Assembly (NCBI GenBank): GCA_037176885.1
Contig: JAWWNJ010000173.1
Location: 124,001-188,000, forward strand
Direction of reading: 5' to 3'
DNA length: 64,000 bases
Origin: Favolaschia claudopus
Lineage: Eukaryota > Basidiomycota > Agaricomycetes > Agaricales > Mycenaceae
In this document: piece by piece, positions 1 to 11,647 of the stretch
How the letters are laid out: each line of letters begins with the position of its first letter
Position numbering within the stretch: position 1 is the first letter of the stretch
Notes under the pieces: generated by a model
What the model was told of the DNA's origin: nothing
Database searches by the model: none
The model's input: only the letters and a program-made list of their open reading frames with translations
Position numbers and translations under genes: made by a program

Positions 1-179
1 TCCTCGCAGTATTATTCCAGCGCGCCTGTCGTCACAATCGAGCGTCGGGGAAAAAAATGCTACAGGCGCTGTTATGTTGCAATCCGATCTGCCGGGTCAT
101 AAGAGAGACACGGCTTTGAAGATCTTACATCCATCTATGTACGATCTCCAGGCAAGCTTGGTTTTATCGTCCGAGGAAG

Positions 180-515
180 ACGCACTCGCCGTTGTCCTTC
201 GAGCTCCCTTGATTATCCCGTCCTTGGTCAAGTCTTCCCTGCCCCCAAACACTCCGTCTGATGTTGATAACGGGGCCTTGCCCGGTTCCTCCCCTTCCGC
301 CTACTTCGAGCCCCATCCCGCCTTGACCTCCTGTTCCGCCTGTGGACTATCAGCAATAGAAAATACGAAATTCATGTTCCTCACCAGACACATTCCAGCT
401 TCCAGGCTGACTGTTCGAGCTCATGTCGAGCCGTGGCCCTCCTCCGGGTCCGCCTTCGCCACCAATCTTTCCGCCATCGCTACCAGAAGCCCCGTTTCCA
501 CCTATGCAGCGAAGT
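180..515 (-). pseudogene. remnant of glycine-rich GGTGG-type gene (copy 1)
   Basis: On the minus strand two neighbouring frames give glycine-rich stretches, GGKIGGEGGPGGGP and then GGTGGQGGMGLEVGGRG followed by GTGQGPVINIRR. The second is close to the segment at about 4550-4445. This kind of GGxGG repeat ending in GxGPV is, from memory, a common agaric family of unknown function. Stops and frame changes lie between the two stretches, and no start or convincing splice set was found, so I call it a remnant. The opposite strand shows a 194-codon open frame (74-658) that I take to be its shadow. Confidence 0.4.
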
Positions 516-658
516 CGATCATCTCGATAGACATCTCCCGGAAGAATATCATCCCTTTACCTCTAATCTCAGTGGTTGCTACGAGGGGATTAGCGCAGGC
601 GAGAGTATGGCTAGCTGCGTCACTCACATCCAGTGTCCCGCTTGAAAGTTGGCTGTGA

Positions 659-3056
659 AGCAGCTTGAGATTTCATCATAAAATCAAGCTATTTGTCGTC
701 TCACCTCAAAGCCGTTCGGGCAAGCTAAATGAGAATCAGCGACGGGATTATGTGGCGTACTAAGCTAGAAAGCGTACTTGCTGCCGCGTATGAAGGAGGT
801 TTGAGCGCTGAAATCGGGGAGGCAGCTTGGGGACCTTCGCGAGAGTTGGCGTCGTCAAGCGATGAACGTGAAGTCGTCTCTTCCCTTCCTGAGCGCCCCA
901 AAGGGGCGAGTGGTTGGGTATGGGACGCGGAGGGTAAACGGCGCCGCCGAAAAACTTTCCGCATGACGTTCTTCCAATATCGCAGGAAGCTGGGCATTTG
1001 GTTAAGCAGGTAGAGACGGTAAATGTTTCAATGAAACCAAGAAGACCACGGTTTTATAGTCAATTCCACGCATAAAACGTGCTGGCAACGCAACCGCTCC
1101 ATGAACAAGTTGCTTCAGCCTACATCCACGTTCAGAAAAGGTGCTGTGGTTCGTGGATGACGGAATTTTCAGAGCCGACATGAAAAATGCCGACTCAGTG
1201 AATGCACAATTGAGCAAGGTTCTATCAATTTGCAAACCTCAATCAATATATTTGTAAGTGGCTGGGGTCATTTTTACACAGAGCCACCGAAACAAATGGT
1301 GTTTCGTCGCCAAATCGGGGTCGATTGGACTTATCCCCGCTTTCTATCCGTCTGCTTCGTGCTTCCCATCGGATTAGTTCCTGTTCTCATCTACTGCTCA
1401 GTTCAAGAGCCCAGTAGGTCCAAAATCCTCATATCAATTTATTTTCTTCCGGACAGAAAAGATTCCTATGCTTTCTGAGACTGCAGAAATTGCGTTTTCC
1501 AGCGTCCGGTCCTTTTCGTTCTGAGAAATCTTTTGTCGGAACGGAGGGGACCTCGGCGCTGAAGGCACTATCAGGAGTCCCTCAGTTCGCCGAGCGTCGT
1601 AAAATTTTGTGACCTCGAACTCTTCAATAATATTGTGCTATCTCCGTTCTACAGGCTCTACTCGAGTATGGCTACAATTCAATTCCGTGCTATTCGTTTA
1701 TTCTTCGTGTCTCAATATTTTCGCACCAATGGTTATCAGTCCTCAACTTCGTAACGACCACGAGGGAGCTGTACTTAGTCTGCTGTAACGTTTTGCTAAT
1801 AGCTGTAGGTAGGTTACGCGGCGCTGTCCAGGAAGCTCTGAAACAAAGATCTGCCAGTGGCCTATCCCCTTTCACGAAACAAGACTCTGAATCGTAAAAC
1901 TCAAAGAAAAACTCAACTTTAATTGTGCCAAGGACATACACGTAGTCGGGCCGTTTGCACTACTTATGAGAATTTGAGAAGACTGTGCGTGCAAGAACAT
2001 CCCAGACCAATCCCAGACTAAGAGCTGATGCAGATAATCATGAGACCTCGTCGGCCCTGGAAGGGATATCTTGAACCTTCAAACAATCGCTAATCCTCAT
2101 GATCCGGGGCCATGCCTACCTTTTGAGTTACTTCATTGAGAAAGTTTTTCGCAGACACACACTATCGAGTTAGGGTTTGCTTGCCTCATGTTAAGTAAGT
2201 AACGTCCATGTTCGGCTAATCACTTCGCGGAAACGGGCATGGCAGGTTTTCTCTCCGGTCAACAAGAATAGGACGATGATTACAACATCGGTCCGAGTCG
2301 TTGCGCTTGCGTTGCGCCGATATTTATTAAGTTTTGTCTTGATTACAACTTTACTGGCGAGATCCCAATGCGGGAATGTCAGGAAGTCAACCTGCAGCAC
2401 TTATCTTCAATTATTTAAACGAGCATGGCCATGATGACACCTATACTTCAAGCCACGCATTTGCATCGGTAGGTAGGTAGGATTACGCGGCCGGTCCGCA
2501 CTGCGAACGCCGGGCTCAGGAAGTATCCCGATGTACAAAGTATGAAAACTACATCTTCGTCCCTGGACTCCCTCTAAACAACTGAACTAGGCGCATCGAT
2601 CCCACGAGTAATAACCCATGCCCGACGGGAGAGCTCAGCCACCGAGAGGAAGCAAAAGAACCTAGAAAGATTCGTTAGTCAATTCTACTCAGCTTAGACT
2701 AGCATCGATTGAGGATAGTGAATGCATATCAAAACTTGTGGGGATGAAGACAAGAATAAGTTGGTTAGGAATTTATCGGTCGTCTTCCTGTATGTGTCAA
2801 TATGCATGTGGGATGTGCGCTGAGCGGCTGAAGAGATAAGTAGCGCTCTCGGGCGAATACTATACTCAGTGAGAGCACAACTCATATGTAAATGCGCTAG
2901 TCCTCGTGGATGCGTCAAAGCCATGGTAGCCTGACCAGCATATTCCGATTCCAGATTCTGTGTGCAGTGAAACTCTTTGCGCAAAGTCTAACAAGGGGAC
3001 TGCGGGCCTTTCGTGATAATCGAGCTCAGCTGATCGCTGTGGGCACTTCCTACTAA
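659..3056. other. gene-poor stretch, no supported gene
   Basis: No coding region can be supported here. Open frames are short, lack recognisable motifs and overlap one another. A GTAGGTAGG...TACGCGGC motif occurs near 1805 and near 2465, and its reverse complement near 7490, so some dispersed repeat material is present. Confidence 0.5.
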
Positions 3057-3312
3057 AAGCTGTTACAGATTCCTGAGAAAACGAACATGTCCGTTACCGC
3101 CGCATCAGCAACTTGACAAGAAATCCTGTGGTCAGGGCCCAACTGGTACTAGTAGAAGCCCACAAAAGCTCACCTTTGAGGTGATATTATCCCTTCGTGT
3201 ACCTTCAAGTAAACAGCTGTTACAAATTCCTTGAAAATAAAGACATGTCCGTTACAGTAGCTGCCAGCAACCGGCATAGAAAAGTCTAGAAAGGCTCACT
3301 GCACGAACACCA
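3057..3312. repeat. imperfect direct repeat, about 150-bp period
   Basis: Two stretches read alike: AGCTGTTACAGATTCCT...ACATGTCCGTTAC near 3057-3100 and AGCTGTTACAAATTCCT...ACATGTCCGTTAC near 3211-3260, each followed by AGCAAC and later an AAAGCTCAC or AAGGCTCAC. They look like two diverged tandem copies. Confidence 0.6.
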
Positions 3313-4444
3313 TCTCGACCAATCGATGAAAATTATACCCGATCGCGACATCGTTGAGAGGCTAGATACAGAAGCACAATGAACCGCTGGACCGTATTGA
3401 TTTTGAAGAGCCAGATAATTGCGATGAATACTGACTCAATTGGACTACAACGTCCAACGACGCCACAAGGGAAGACGCGAAGCGGATGAGGCCGAGTTCC
3501 TCTTTCGCATGACAAGCTTTCCTCGACGTTTGGTGATTTCCTGGTGAGTGTTGACAGGTTTCAGGTAACCACGCTATCAAAACGCTTTGCCTTTTTGAGT
3601 CTGGTGCTTGCAACGGTGTGTTGAGCCTTGGTGGAGACCTACCAGGACTCGGGGACGGCAAGTAATCCAAGAAGTCGAGCGGCATTGACGACAGTGCTGA
3701 GTGCTTCATGAGGTACTACTAGTAGTGTGACACGACAATTTAAAAGAATCCCCAGCAACCGTTGGAAAATACAGAAAGTCAAGGGAACGGCGAGGAACAC
3801 GAGTGAACAAAGCAGCGCTTTGTGTTTTGTAACCGTTTCGAAAAAGTTTTGTCTCGGAAATTCCGATTTCGACGGTAATTCGGCGACTGTTGGCCTCAGA
3901 GCAGGCTGCGGATGCACGGATCAAATGAGATACAATTGTCCAGCTTGTCCTGGTGGTATAATCCGGGCGCCCGGGGCCAAGTGAGGTCAAGCAGATGAAG
4001 GGAAAAACAGGGGAAAAGTTTCCGAAAAACAAAGCCACGCCGTAGCCGGACTAACACGGCCCGAAATCTCACAGTAACGTCCGTTACGTCAGCCCACTTC
4101 AGTAAGTACTCCGTCTCAGAGTCTTCCACGACTCTCCGTTAGCACGAGTCGGATTTCGCTCCAATCTATCCAAGCATCCGCCAGTCGAATCGTTTCTGAC
4201 AATGCCAAAACTTGAGGCTTGCAGGGCTCTGCCTGGCGCCATTTGCTGGGCACTTAAAAATTCAAGAATGCCACATTGCAGCCACAACCGCGGCACCGCA
4301 ACGCGAACTCGATACAAAACACTGGCGTTCTGAAAACACGCATTCAATTTAGTAGACAGTACTCAGAAAGATCTCTCCCCCGCTGAGCCATCTCAAGGCC
4401 AATTTCACTGTCTAGAGTCTATCGCCAAGATCCTGCTACAATTG

Positions 4445-5164
4445 TGGTCTTCCCCGCCCGGCGAAAACTGACGACGGGGCCTTTCCCGGTTCCACCTTTT
4501 CCTCCGACGTCGGTTCCCCGCCCACCTTTCCCCCCAGTCCCACCTATGGTCATCAGAGAAGAAAATGCCGACAGGAACAACGCCCACCAGAGATACTTCG
4601 GATCTGACAGTGGTCACGGTTGTGGGGATCTATGCAGACTCGAGGTGCTTCGCCAGAGCTGCCTTCGCCACCGGTGCATCCGTCGATACCTGGAGCTCCG
4701 CACTGGCCTGCTTGGTGTATCTCGCAATGGGATCCATACCGACGAAGAATAATATGTGACTCACTTATGACTCCTGGCGAATGGAAGACGATTTCACGCA
4801 CAGTCTCATCGTCTCGTGAGCCATCCGCGTTGCTGCTCGGCTGCCTCTTGACCAAGGATGACAGCCACGGCAATCGACGTATTTTCTGTGCAAATTTCTG
4901 CACCCAGCGAAAGCTAGACATGGTAGGAAGTAGTGGGGGAGAAGAATTTTGGTTATGGAGGGCAAGAACGGTGTGGTCTTTCGTCCACACATCCGTGCAT
5001 CTTACGCCTTTTAAAGATATCGTCTCGTCTTCGTCTACAATCGATCTATAGTCTTGTCTATTGACTGCTGTTCTGAAATTACTAAAACTAGACCGTTCAA
5101 GTCGGCCAGCTCTCCGCAAGGCGCAAGGCCAATTACTTAACAGGGAAACCATGGCAACATCCAA
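4445..5164 (-). pseudogene. remnant or spliced gene of the glycine-rich family (copy 2)
   Basis: A minus-strand frame reads RRYGSHCEIHQAGQCGAPGI then DGCTGGEGSSGEAP. Further on, another frame reads GGTGGKGGRGTDVGGKGG and TGKGPVVSFRR. An intron could join the two, but I could not settle its ends. The pattern matches the agaric glycine-rich family named above; function unknown. It is divergent from the membrane-protein gene at 5404, and the same pairing recurs in unit B. The 5' end is unclear, since the long frame opens with a non-ATG codon. Confidence 0.4.
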
Positions 5165-5370
5165 TTTTTTTTGTTTCTCCCAAATCCTTCTTCAAGTCGA
5201 CGGACTGCGAAGACATCCCTATCCACTTTCGAACTGACGGGAGTGCTCGTAGGCTTTCGACGGAAGTTTGGAAGCCAATCAGTCGTTGTCATGAATTGAC
5301 TGAGAAATCGGAATCCTTCATTGACTCGGTTGACCAGCGTGATTAGCGCTGTTACTATTATTGTGCTGAA

Positions 5371-5376
5371 TATAAA
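5371..5376 (+). promoter_or_regulatory. TATA box of membrane-protein gene copy 1
   Basis: TATAAA lies 33 bp before the ATG at 5404. The 70 bp around it are nearly identical to the promoter of copy 2, where the spacing is also 33 bp. Transcription would start almost at the ATG, leaving a very short leader. Confidence 0.6.
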
Positions 5377-5403
5377 GGAAGCTCAGAGCGGATCTGTCCA
5401 AGG

Positions 5404-6855
5404 ATGATCATCCATCCCGCCCTCATCTTCACATTCTATGCCTTACTGCAAGTTCCCCTATGCCTTTCCACTCTCTCGAATCGCAGCATCGACGACTTCA
5501 ACGGCGACACAGTAACCGGCGAAATCCCAATATATGCCCCACCAGATCTGTGGAATATCGTGGTGGTGAGAATTCTCTCAAGTTGTTCTCATGCAACGGC
5601 TGAGCAATTGCGAATAGGACAGCAATTGCAGCTCTTGCTTCGTCAAACCGGTCGCCAGCGAAACATTCGACCGTACCTGGCATGATACCACTGCTAGAGA
5701 CAATACGATTGTATACAGTGTAACCTTGCGGTTCACAGGTGCGTCTATCAGCCCAACCAGGGTATGAGTTAGTCGCCTCAGTTCTCTTCTCCTTGTCAGG
5801 CACGGCGGTGTACTTCTTCGGCATCGTGCCCAACACCGTCCCAGGCTCAGAAACTGTCATCAACACGGCTTTTAGCTTGGATGGGACGTTGGCAGGCAGT
5901 TATACCCATAATCCCGACACGTCCAACAATATGTTGTATTCCGTCCCAATGCTTTCGTTAGAAGGTCTCGCGAATATTCCGCACACGCTTGTCGCCCAGG
6001 CCCAGGCTCCGTCTCTCCTGCTATTCGACTACGCAGTTTATACGTGAGTCGTTAAATTTAACTCCTTATCAGGTTTCACTTGGATGGGTGTCTTGACCGG
6101 AACTCTTCAGATTTGATGACGGGAAAGATGCAACCTCAAGCGCCAATAGCCCAGGACCGAGCTCGCCACAATCGCAAGCTGCACCTCCCCCACCTACCTC
6201 AAATACTACACCAAAGAAAACCTCGCTCACAAGTCCTGGTTCCAGTTCAAACACGAACTCAGCATCACAGACCCTGAGCGCTCTATCAACGGCAAGCGGC
6301 GATACGGAGGGGACAGTCAGTATCATGACTGTCACCATCTCTACTGCCGGTCAGGACCGTTCGAATCCATCCCCCGATGTTGGCAGCCAAATCGTGACTC
6401 CAAAATCGAATTTTCCTGGCGCCACGGTTGTCGGGAGCGTCTGTGGTGTTGTGATCGTCGCGTTACTTGTCTGTGCTATTTTGTGGTTCAGGCGGAGAAG
6501 ATACAGAGCTGTCCCGCATGTAGAGGCCTTTAATGCGGCGACAGTGGGTACTACTCCATCGCAATTTGACGATACGCCGGGAGTATCACCGTATACGAGC
6601 ATGGGGCCAGAGATGAGGGAATTCTCTCCCTCCGGGTCGTTATATCCCTCCACTACTGAAACCCCGGGCTCAAGTTCGGGGCCTCCGAGTCCAAGCGGGC
6701 CAATTCCACCACGACCGCTTCCATCCACTCCTGTTCGATCGTTGACATTGAGGACAGCCTTGCCGCCTTATTCGGCCAGGGACCCAGCTGACAATCCTAG
6801 CCGCTCCACTGCTGCGCTGCTGGGGGAAAAATCTCGAACTTTAGATAGAACGTAA
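5404..6855 (+). CDS. secreted/one-pass membrane protein, NRTIDDFNGD family, copy 1
   Basis: Four exons (5404-5565, 5618-5738, 5800-6043, 6111-6855) join in phase to 423 residues. The protein has an N-terminal signal peptide (about 1-22), the family motif NRSIDDFNGD, a SNCSSC cysteine pair, FDRTWHDTT, and an ectodomain strand GTAVYFFG that ends in LLFDYAVYT. Then come a Ser/Pro/Thr-rich stalk and one membrane helix (TVVGSVCGVVIVALLVCAIL) followed by WFRRRRYR, so the tail is cytoplasmic. The tail holds several proline-rich stretches. I know this layout as a widespread agaric family of unknown function, perhaps surface sensing or adhesion; that role is a guess. All three introns have GTGAGN or GTGCGT donors and are 52-67 nt. 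Confidence 0.88.
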
Positions 6856-6998
6856 ATTACTTTCCGCTCGTTCGTATACCTCGTTCCCGTGGACAATTGA
6901 CTTGAGGCCTCGGCAGAAACCTTACTTATTGTTACAGTAGTATACATACAGTGACCATATCAATACTATTTTCGAGCTTGAGATTGTGGTAAAATTCT

Positions 6999-7234
6999 CT
7001 GGAAGTCGAGCGGCATTGACGAAAGTGCTTCATTCGGCGATCGTTAGTCGGCATGCTGCGGACGTACGAGTTATGGGAAATACGACTGTCCTGGTGGTAC
7101 AATCCGGGCCCGGAGCTAACAGATGAAGGCGGAGGAAAGGGGAGAAACTTGGGAGAAAACAAGAAAGCCACATCGCCGAACTAACACGGCCCGGAACCTT
7201 CCACCAACCTTCCACAAGCAATCCACGATCCGTA
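6999..7234. repeat. duplicated junction segment at start of unit B
   Basis: This stretch resembles 3672-4140 of unit A: TCCTGGTGGTACAATCCGGG, CAGATGAAGG and AACTAACACGGCCCGGAA all recur there. No coding region is visible. It ends at CCGTA, where the inserted element begins. Confidence 0.7.
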
Positions 7235-8512
7235 ATACGCATCAGGAAAATGTTTTTGAGCTGGCGGAGCTGGTACCAACTCTCACAGCTGCGCCAGCTC
7301 GCCAGAATATCATCTGGCCACATTATTGGATACACGGCGCCAGAATTGGTTCTGGTGCCAGAATTGCCCCAGAATGCGCTATTCTGGGTATGCTTCTCAT
7401 CCTTTGTATTCACCGTACCGTTTCACATATGCATGAGGGCGTGATAAATCATTTTATAGTAACATATAGACATACACGAAGATGTAATGTACCTACTTAC
7501 CGCGCCGCTGACACGCATACACCGGGGGAAACTTGGGGAGGCGGGATGGGGGTGCTTTGCGCGGGAATGGACATTGGCAGCGACAGACGAGCCCTGCGAG
7601 GTGTTCTTTCAGCATACATAAAGACTTAAATAAAAGGACAAACACACCGTGCACCATATGACTATCCCATCGAATTCCACCATCCAATTAGCTCAAAGAC
7701 CGAGCCCAAGACCAAGCCCGTACAGAACGAAGAGTAAATGTCGAGCGAAAGAGGAGCGGTATTGAAGAGAGTAATTTGAGAAGACGGAGCGCTCGACTTG
7801 AGGAGGCGGCGTTGACATATTGATCGAGTAGACTTGAATCGCAAAGACGATGACATACAATTGAGGAGTTCTTGAACAAGCCTGGTGTCAACATTGAGGA
7901 TACTTGGACAGGTTGTTGATAGCGCTTGGGGGAGAACTCGACACCGCTTGCTTGAAGGCTAGGGGATTGAGGTTTGACAAGCTTGAAGGTGGCAAGCGCG
8001 CAACTTGAGGAAGACGGGAGTGGAGAGGCGTGCATCAAAGGGCTGGAGGAACGAGCTCGCTTGAGGGTCTTCCGAGATATACAGAACGTTTGCAAGGGTC
8101 CAAACGGCGGCGCGGTTGGGAGAAAGAGGGGGGAATCGAGGGAGAAGATGGTGGGAGGAAGGAAGGAGCGGCTGACGTGGCAACAAGCGTCGATCAACAT
8201 GTGCTGTCAACAGCACGTGTTCTGTCGGAGTTTGAATGACTTATGATTTTTGTTCCTCTCGTCAGGCAGTATCCGCCGCCGAATGCAGACTGCTTGCCGT
8301 TGTCGACCTCGAAACCGAGTATGACACGGCATATACCCTTCTTTATAGTCCTCTGAAGACAGCTGATGCCAGTTTGAAGGCCATCAAAGTAGCCGAGATT
8401 CTGACAGCGGCTGGCGCAGTTGGCACTGCTGGCAACATTCTGGCCCCAGTGTTGCCAGCTCGGCCATCCCGCCAGCTCCGGCCAGGTGAAAAACATTTTC
8501 CTGATGCGTATG
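7235..8512. mobile_element. non-autonomous DNA transposon with terminal inverted repeats (element A)
   Basis: A 23-bp perfect inverted repeat bounds the element. It starts ATACGCATCAGGAAAATG at 7235-7257, with its complement at 8489-8511. CGTA flanks both sides (7231-7234 and 8513-8516). The paralogous site in unit A at about 4134-4150 reads continuously through CCGTTAGC, so it is an empty site. The first and last 150 bp carry many GCCAG/CTGGC motifs in both orientations. The interior is rich in CTTGA(A/G) and holds no transposase frame, so the element needs an enzyme from elsewhere. It shares the terminal CATCAGGAAAA and the interior style with element B at 25480. Confidence 0.78.
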
Positions 8513-8779
8513 CGTAGCCCGGGTGGGGTTTGGCTTCAATGTATTCAAGCATACGCCAGGCGGACTGTTTCTGACGATGCTGGAAGCTGAGGCTTGCAGG
8601 GTTTTTCTTAGTCGCAGGCTCAAAAATCCAAAAAATGCCCCAACCGCGACACACAACGTACAAATTCTGAAAACACGTATCCAATTTGGAAGACAGTACA
8701 TACTCAGGGGGGTTCTTTCTTCCGCTTATTCATCTCAAGGCCAGTTATGCTGTCTATCCCCAAAACTCTGCTTTGATTG

Positions 8780-9100
8780 TGGCCTCTGAAAATTGACGAC
8801 GGGGCCTTTCCCAATTCCACCCTTCAACCAGCTCCTTCACCATTGGCTACCGATGCGTCCACTAGTATCTCGAGCTCCGCACTGGTCTGCTTGATGTATG
8901 TCGCAACGGAACCCGCACCGGTGAAGAATAATCGGTCGCTTACTTTTGGCTTACTTAGCGAGCGGAAGGGATAGGCTTGTGGGGTTTCATACGCGGTCTG
9001 TTTCCTCGTGAGTCTTTCCTGTTCGTGCGTAGTCGTCTCTTGACCAAGGACGACAGCCACGGCAATCAACATATCTTCCGTACAGATTTTTGCAGTCAGC
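8780..9100 (-). pseudogene. remnant of glycine-rich family gene (copy 3, unit B)
   Basis: This is the counterpart of 4445-5164 in unit B. The minus strand still encodes GGIGKGPVVNF, and the nucleotide sequence around 8850-8920 matches 4660-4745, but the frames are broken and the glycine repeat is shorter. Confidence 0.45.
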
Positions 9101-9534
9101 GAAAGCTAGACATGGCAGTGAGGGAAAAGAATCTTGGTTGTGGAGACCAAGAATGGCGTGGTCTTTCGATCATCCGCGCATCTCACGTTTCTAAAGATCT
9201 CGTCTCCTCTCCGTCTACGATCGATCTATGGTCTTCGTCTATCCAGTGCTTTTCGAAATTGCTTGGAAGCACTCGATAAAACAAACTGTTGAGGGCGGCT
9301 AACTCTCCGCCAGGTCAATGGAATCATGGCAACATCCAATATTCTTATCTCTCCCAAACCCTTCTCCAAACGTGGACGCACTGGTTTCCAAGCGGCGGGA
9401 GTGCTCAAAAGATCTCGACAAAAGTTTGAAAGCCAATTAGTCTGTGTCGTTGTCACTCATTGACTGAGAAATCGGAATTCTTCATTGACTCGGTTCACCA
9501 GCATGATTAGCGCTGGTACTATTATGGTGCTGAA

Positions 9535-9540
9535 TATAAA
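9535..9540 (+). promoter_or_regulatory. TATA box of membrane-protein gene copy 2
   Basis: TATAAA lies 33 bp before the ATG at 9568, in a block almost identical to the copy 1 promoter. Confidence 0.6.
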
Positions 9541-9567
9541 GGAAGCTCAGAGCGGATCTGTCCAAGG

Positions 9568-10878
9568 ATGATCATGCATCCCTCCCTCGTCATCACACTC
9601 TACGCCTTGCTGCAAGTGCCCAGATGCCTTTCCACTCTCTCGAATCGCACCATCGACGACTTCAACGGCGACACAGTAACCGGCCAACTCCCAATATATG
9701 TCCCACCAAATTCGTGGAATGCCGTGGTGGTGAGCTTAGAATTCCACTGAGTTGTTGTTATGCAACGGCTGAGCATTTGCGAATAGAACAGCAATTGCAG
9801 TTTTTGCTCCGTCAAACCGGTGGCCAGCGAAACATTCGACCATACCTGGCATGACATCACTGCTAGAGATAATACGATTGTATACAGTGTAACTTTGCAG
9901 TTCACAGGTGCGTCTACTGGCCCAACGAGAGCATGAATCAGGCGCCTCAGCCCCCTTCTCCCTGTTAGGCACGGCGGTATACTTCTTCGGTATCGTGCCC
10001 AACACCGTTCCAGGTACCAAAACCGTCCGAGTCATCAACACGGCTTTCAGCTTGGATGGCACATCGGCAGCACCTTATTCCCATAAGCCCGACACTTCCA
10101 GCGAAATACTGTATTCCGTCCCAATGCTCTCGCTGGAAGGTCTCGCGAATATTCCGCACACGCTGGTCGCCCAGGCGCAGGCTCAGTCTCTCCTGCTATT
10201 TGACTACGCAGTGTATACGTGAGTCGTAAAAATCTCACTCCTCATCAGGTTTCACTTGGACGGGTATCTTGACCGGAACTCTTCAGATTCGATGACGGCC
10301 CGGGGGAGATTTCAACCTCAAGCGCGAAAACTTCCTCGCAGAGCATGAGCGCTTTATCGACGACTAACAGTGATATGGGAGGAACAGTCAGCATCATGAC
10401 TGTTACAACCTCTCCTGCCAGTGCCAGCCAGATTGCATCATCAAAATCAAATTTTCCTGTCGCCACGGTCGTCGGGAGCGTCTGCGGTGTTGTGGCCGTC
10501 CTGTTACTCGTCTGTGCTCTTTTATGGTTCAGGCGGAGAAGATACAGAGCTGTCCCGCACGTAGAGGCCTTCAATGCGGCGACAGTAGGTGCCACTCCGT
10601 CGCAATTTGACGATACGCCGGGAGTATCACCGTATACAAGCATGGGACTAGGGATGAGGGAAATTTCCACCTCCGAGTCGTTTCACCCCTCTGCTGCTAA
10701 AGCCCCGGGACCGAGTTCGAGTCGAAGCGGGTCAATTCCACCACGACCGTCGCTTCCATCCACTTCTGTTCGATCGTTGAGCCTGAGGACAGCTTTGCCG
10801 CCTTATTCGCGCACGGATCCAGCTGACAATCCCGCCGGCTCCTCTGCTTCGCGACTGGGAGAAAGATCTCAACTCTAG
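9568..10878 (+). CDS. secreted/one-pass membrane protein, NRTIDDFNGD family, copy 2
   Basis: This is the unit B paralogue of the gene at 5404. Its four exons (9568-9729, 9787-9907, 9969-10218, 10287-10878) give 374 residues. Signal peptide, NRTIDDFNGD, SNCSFC, FDHTWHDIT, GTAVYFFG, LLFDYAVYT, the membrane helix VVGSVCGVVAVLLLVCALL and WFRRRRYR are all kept. It is about 50 residues shorter than copy 1, mostly in the Ser/Pro/Thr stalk just outside the membrane, where copy 1 has an extra AAPPPPTS-rich stretch. The cytoplasmic tail PHVEAFNAATVG and QFDDTPGVSPYTSMG is nearly unchanged. Function unknown. Confidence 0.87.
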
Positions 10879-11030
10879 ATGGAGCATTAACTACTTGAAG
10901 CTCGTTTGTATACCTCGTTTCCCTAGACCATCGACCTGAAGCTTCGACAGAAACCATAGTTGACGTTGTTTCAGCAGTATTCCTATCATATCAATGCTAT
11001 TTTCGTGCTTGAAATTGTGGTAAAATCCTC

Positions 11031-11647
11031 ACTGGCCCGGAAGGACATCGGATCCCCGTCTGACTGGTCACCGCCGACATGACCCGGCAAGAGGAAACCA
11101 TGGGGTCAAGAATTGCCTGTAATAGAACATTCAGAAAGATTAGCTGGCACTGAATGCTCCGAGGTTGGAGCTTTCCAAATGAACTTGGATCTGCGGAGGA
11201 GCCTCGCAAGCAATCTCAGTTCAGCAAAGTTCAAGAACATGCTTACGAGGAGCGATTTTTTTTTGCTTCCTGCGCGGTGAGTTGGTTCAGAAACTCACAA
11301 CTGCGCAGCTGCAAGTCGAACACAGACAAATTTAATTATGTTTGACGACATCCAAATATTTGCAGAAAAAATTCCTCAACGTAGTCCAAGCGATTTGCGG
11401 CTATCGAGGAAATCAGGTACCGTCTAGCCGAACGAAAGACTACCCCGGTCCGGGGTCGGCAAATAAGCGTGGGGAAATTGTGGGGTAACTGGCCATCAAA
11501 CCGCCGGATCCGGATTTTCCCTAATCCTTTCTTCCTCAACCACCCACAAGGGTCGCTGGCATCGCCCATACCTCCGCAGAGGTTGCCCATTCTCCCTAAC
11601 TATCTATTACCGCTCCGCATATTGCGTCGAGCCTTTCTTTCACTCTC
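11031..11647. other. spacer without a supported gene
   Basis: Only short overlapping frames are present. I see no motif and no convincing splice set. Confidence 0.4.

Larger units (their letters stand above)
3672..7002. repeat. tandem duplication unit A
   Basis: The unit begins with AAGTCGAGCGGCATTGACGA at 3672, and the same sequence with one change recurs at 7003, where unit B begins. Both units contain, in order, a TCCTGGTGGTA-type block, a glycine-rich remnant on the minus strand, a near-identical promoter and the membrane-protein gene. The tail ATTGTGGTAAAAT(T/C)CTC occurs at about 6984 and 11015. Unit A has no transposable element where unit B has one. Confidence 0.8.
7003..11030. repeat. 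tandem duplication unit B
   Basis: This is the second copy of the unit at 3672-7002. It differs mainly by the insertion at 7235-8512 and by small deletions. Promoter and coding sequence of the membrane-protein gene stay very similar to unit A, which suggests a fairly recent duplication. Confidence 0.8.
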
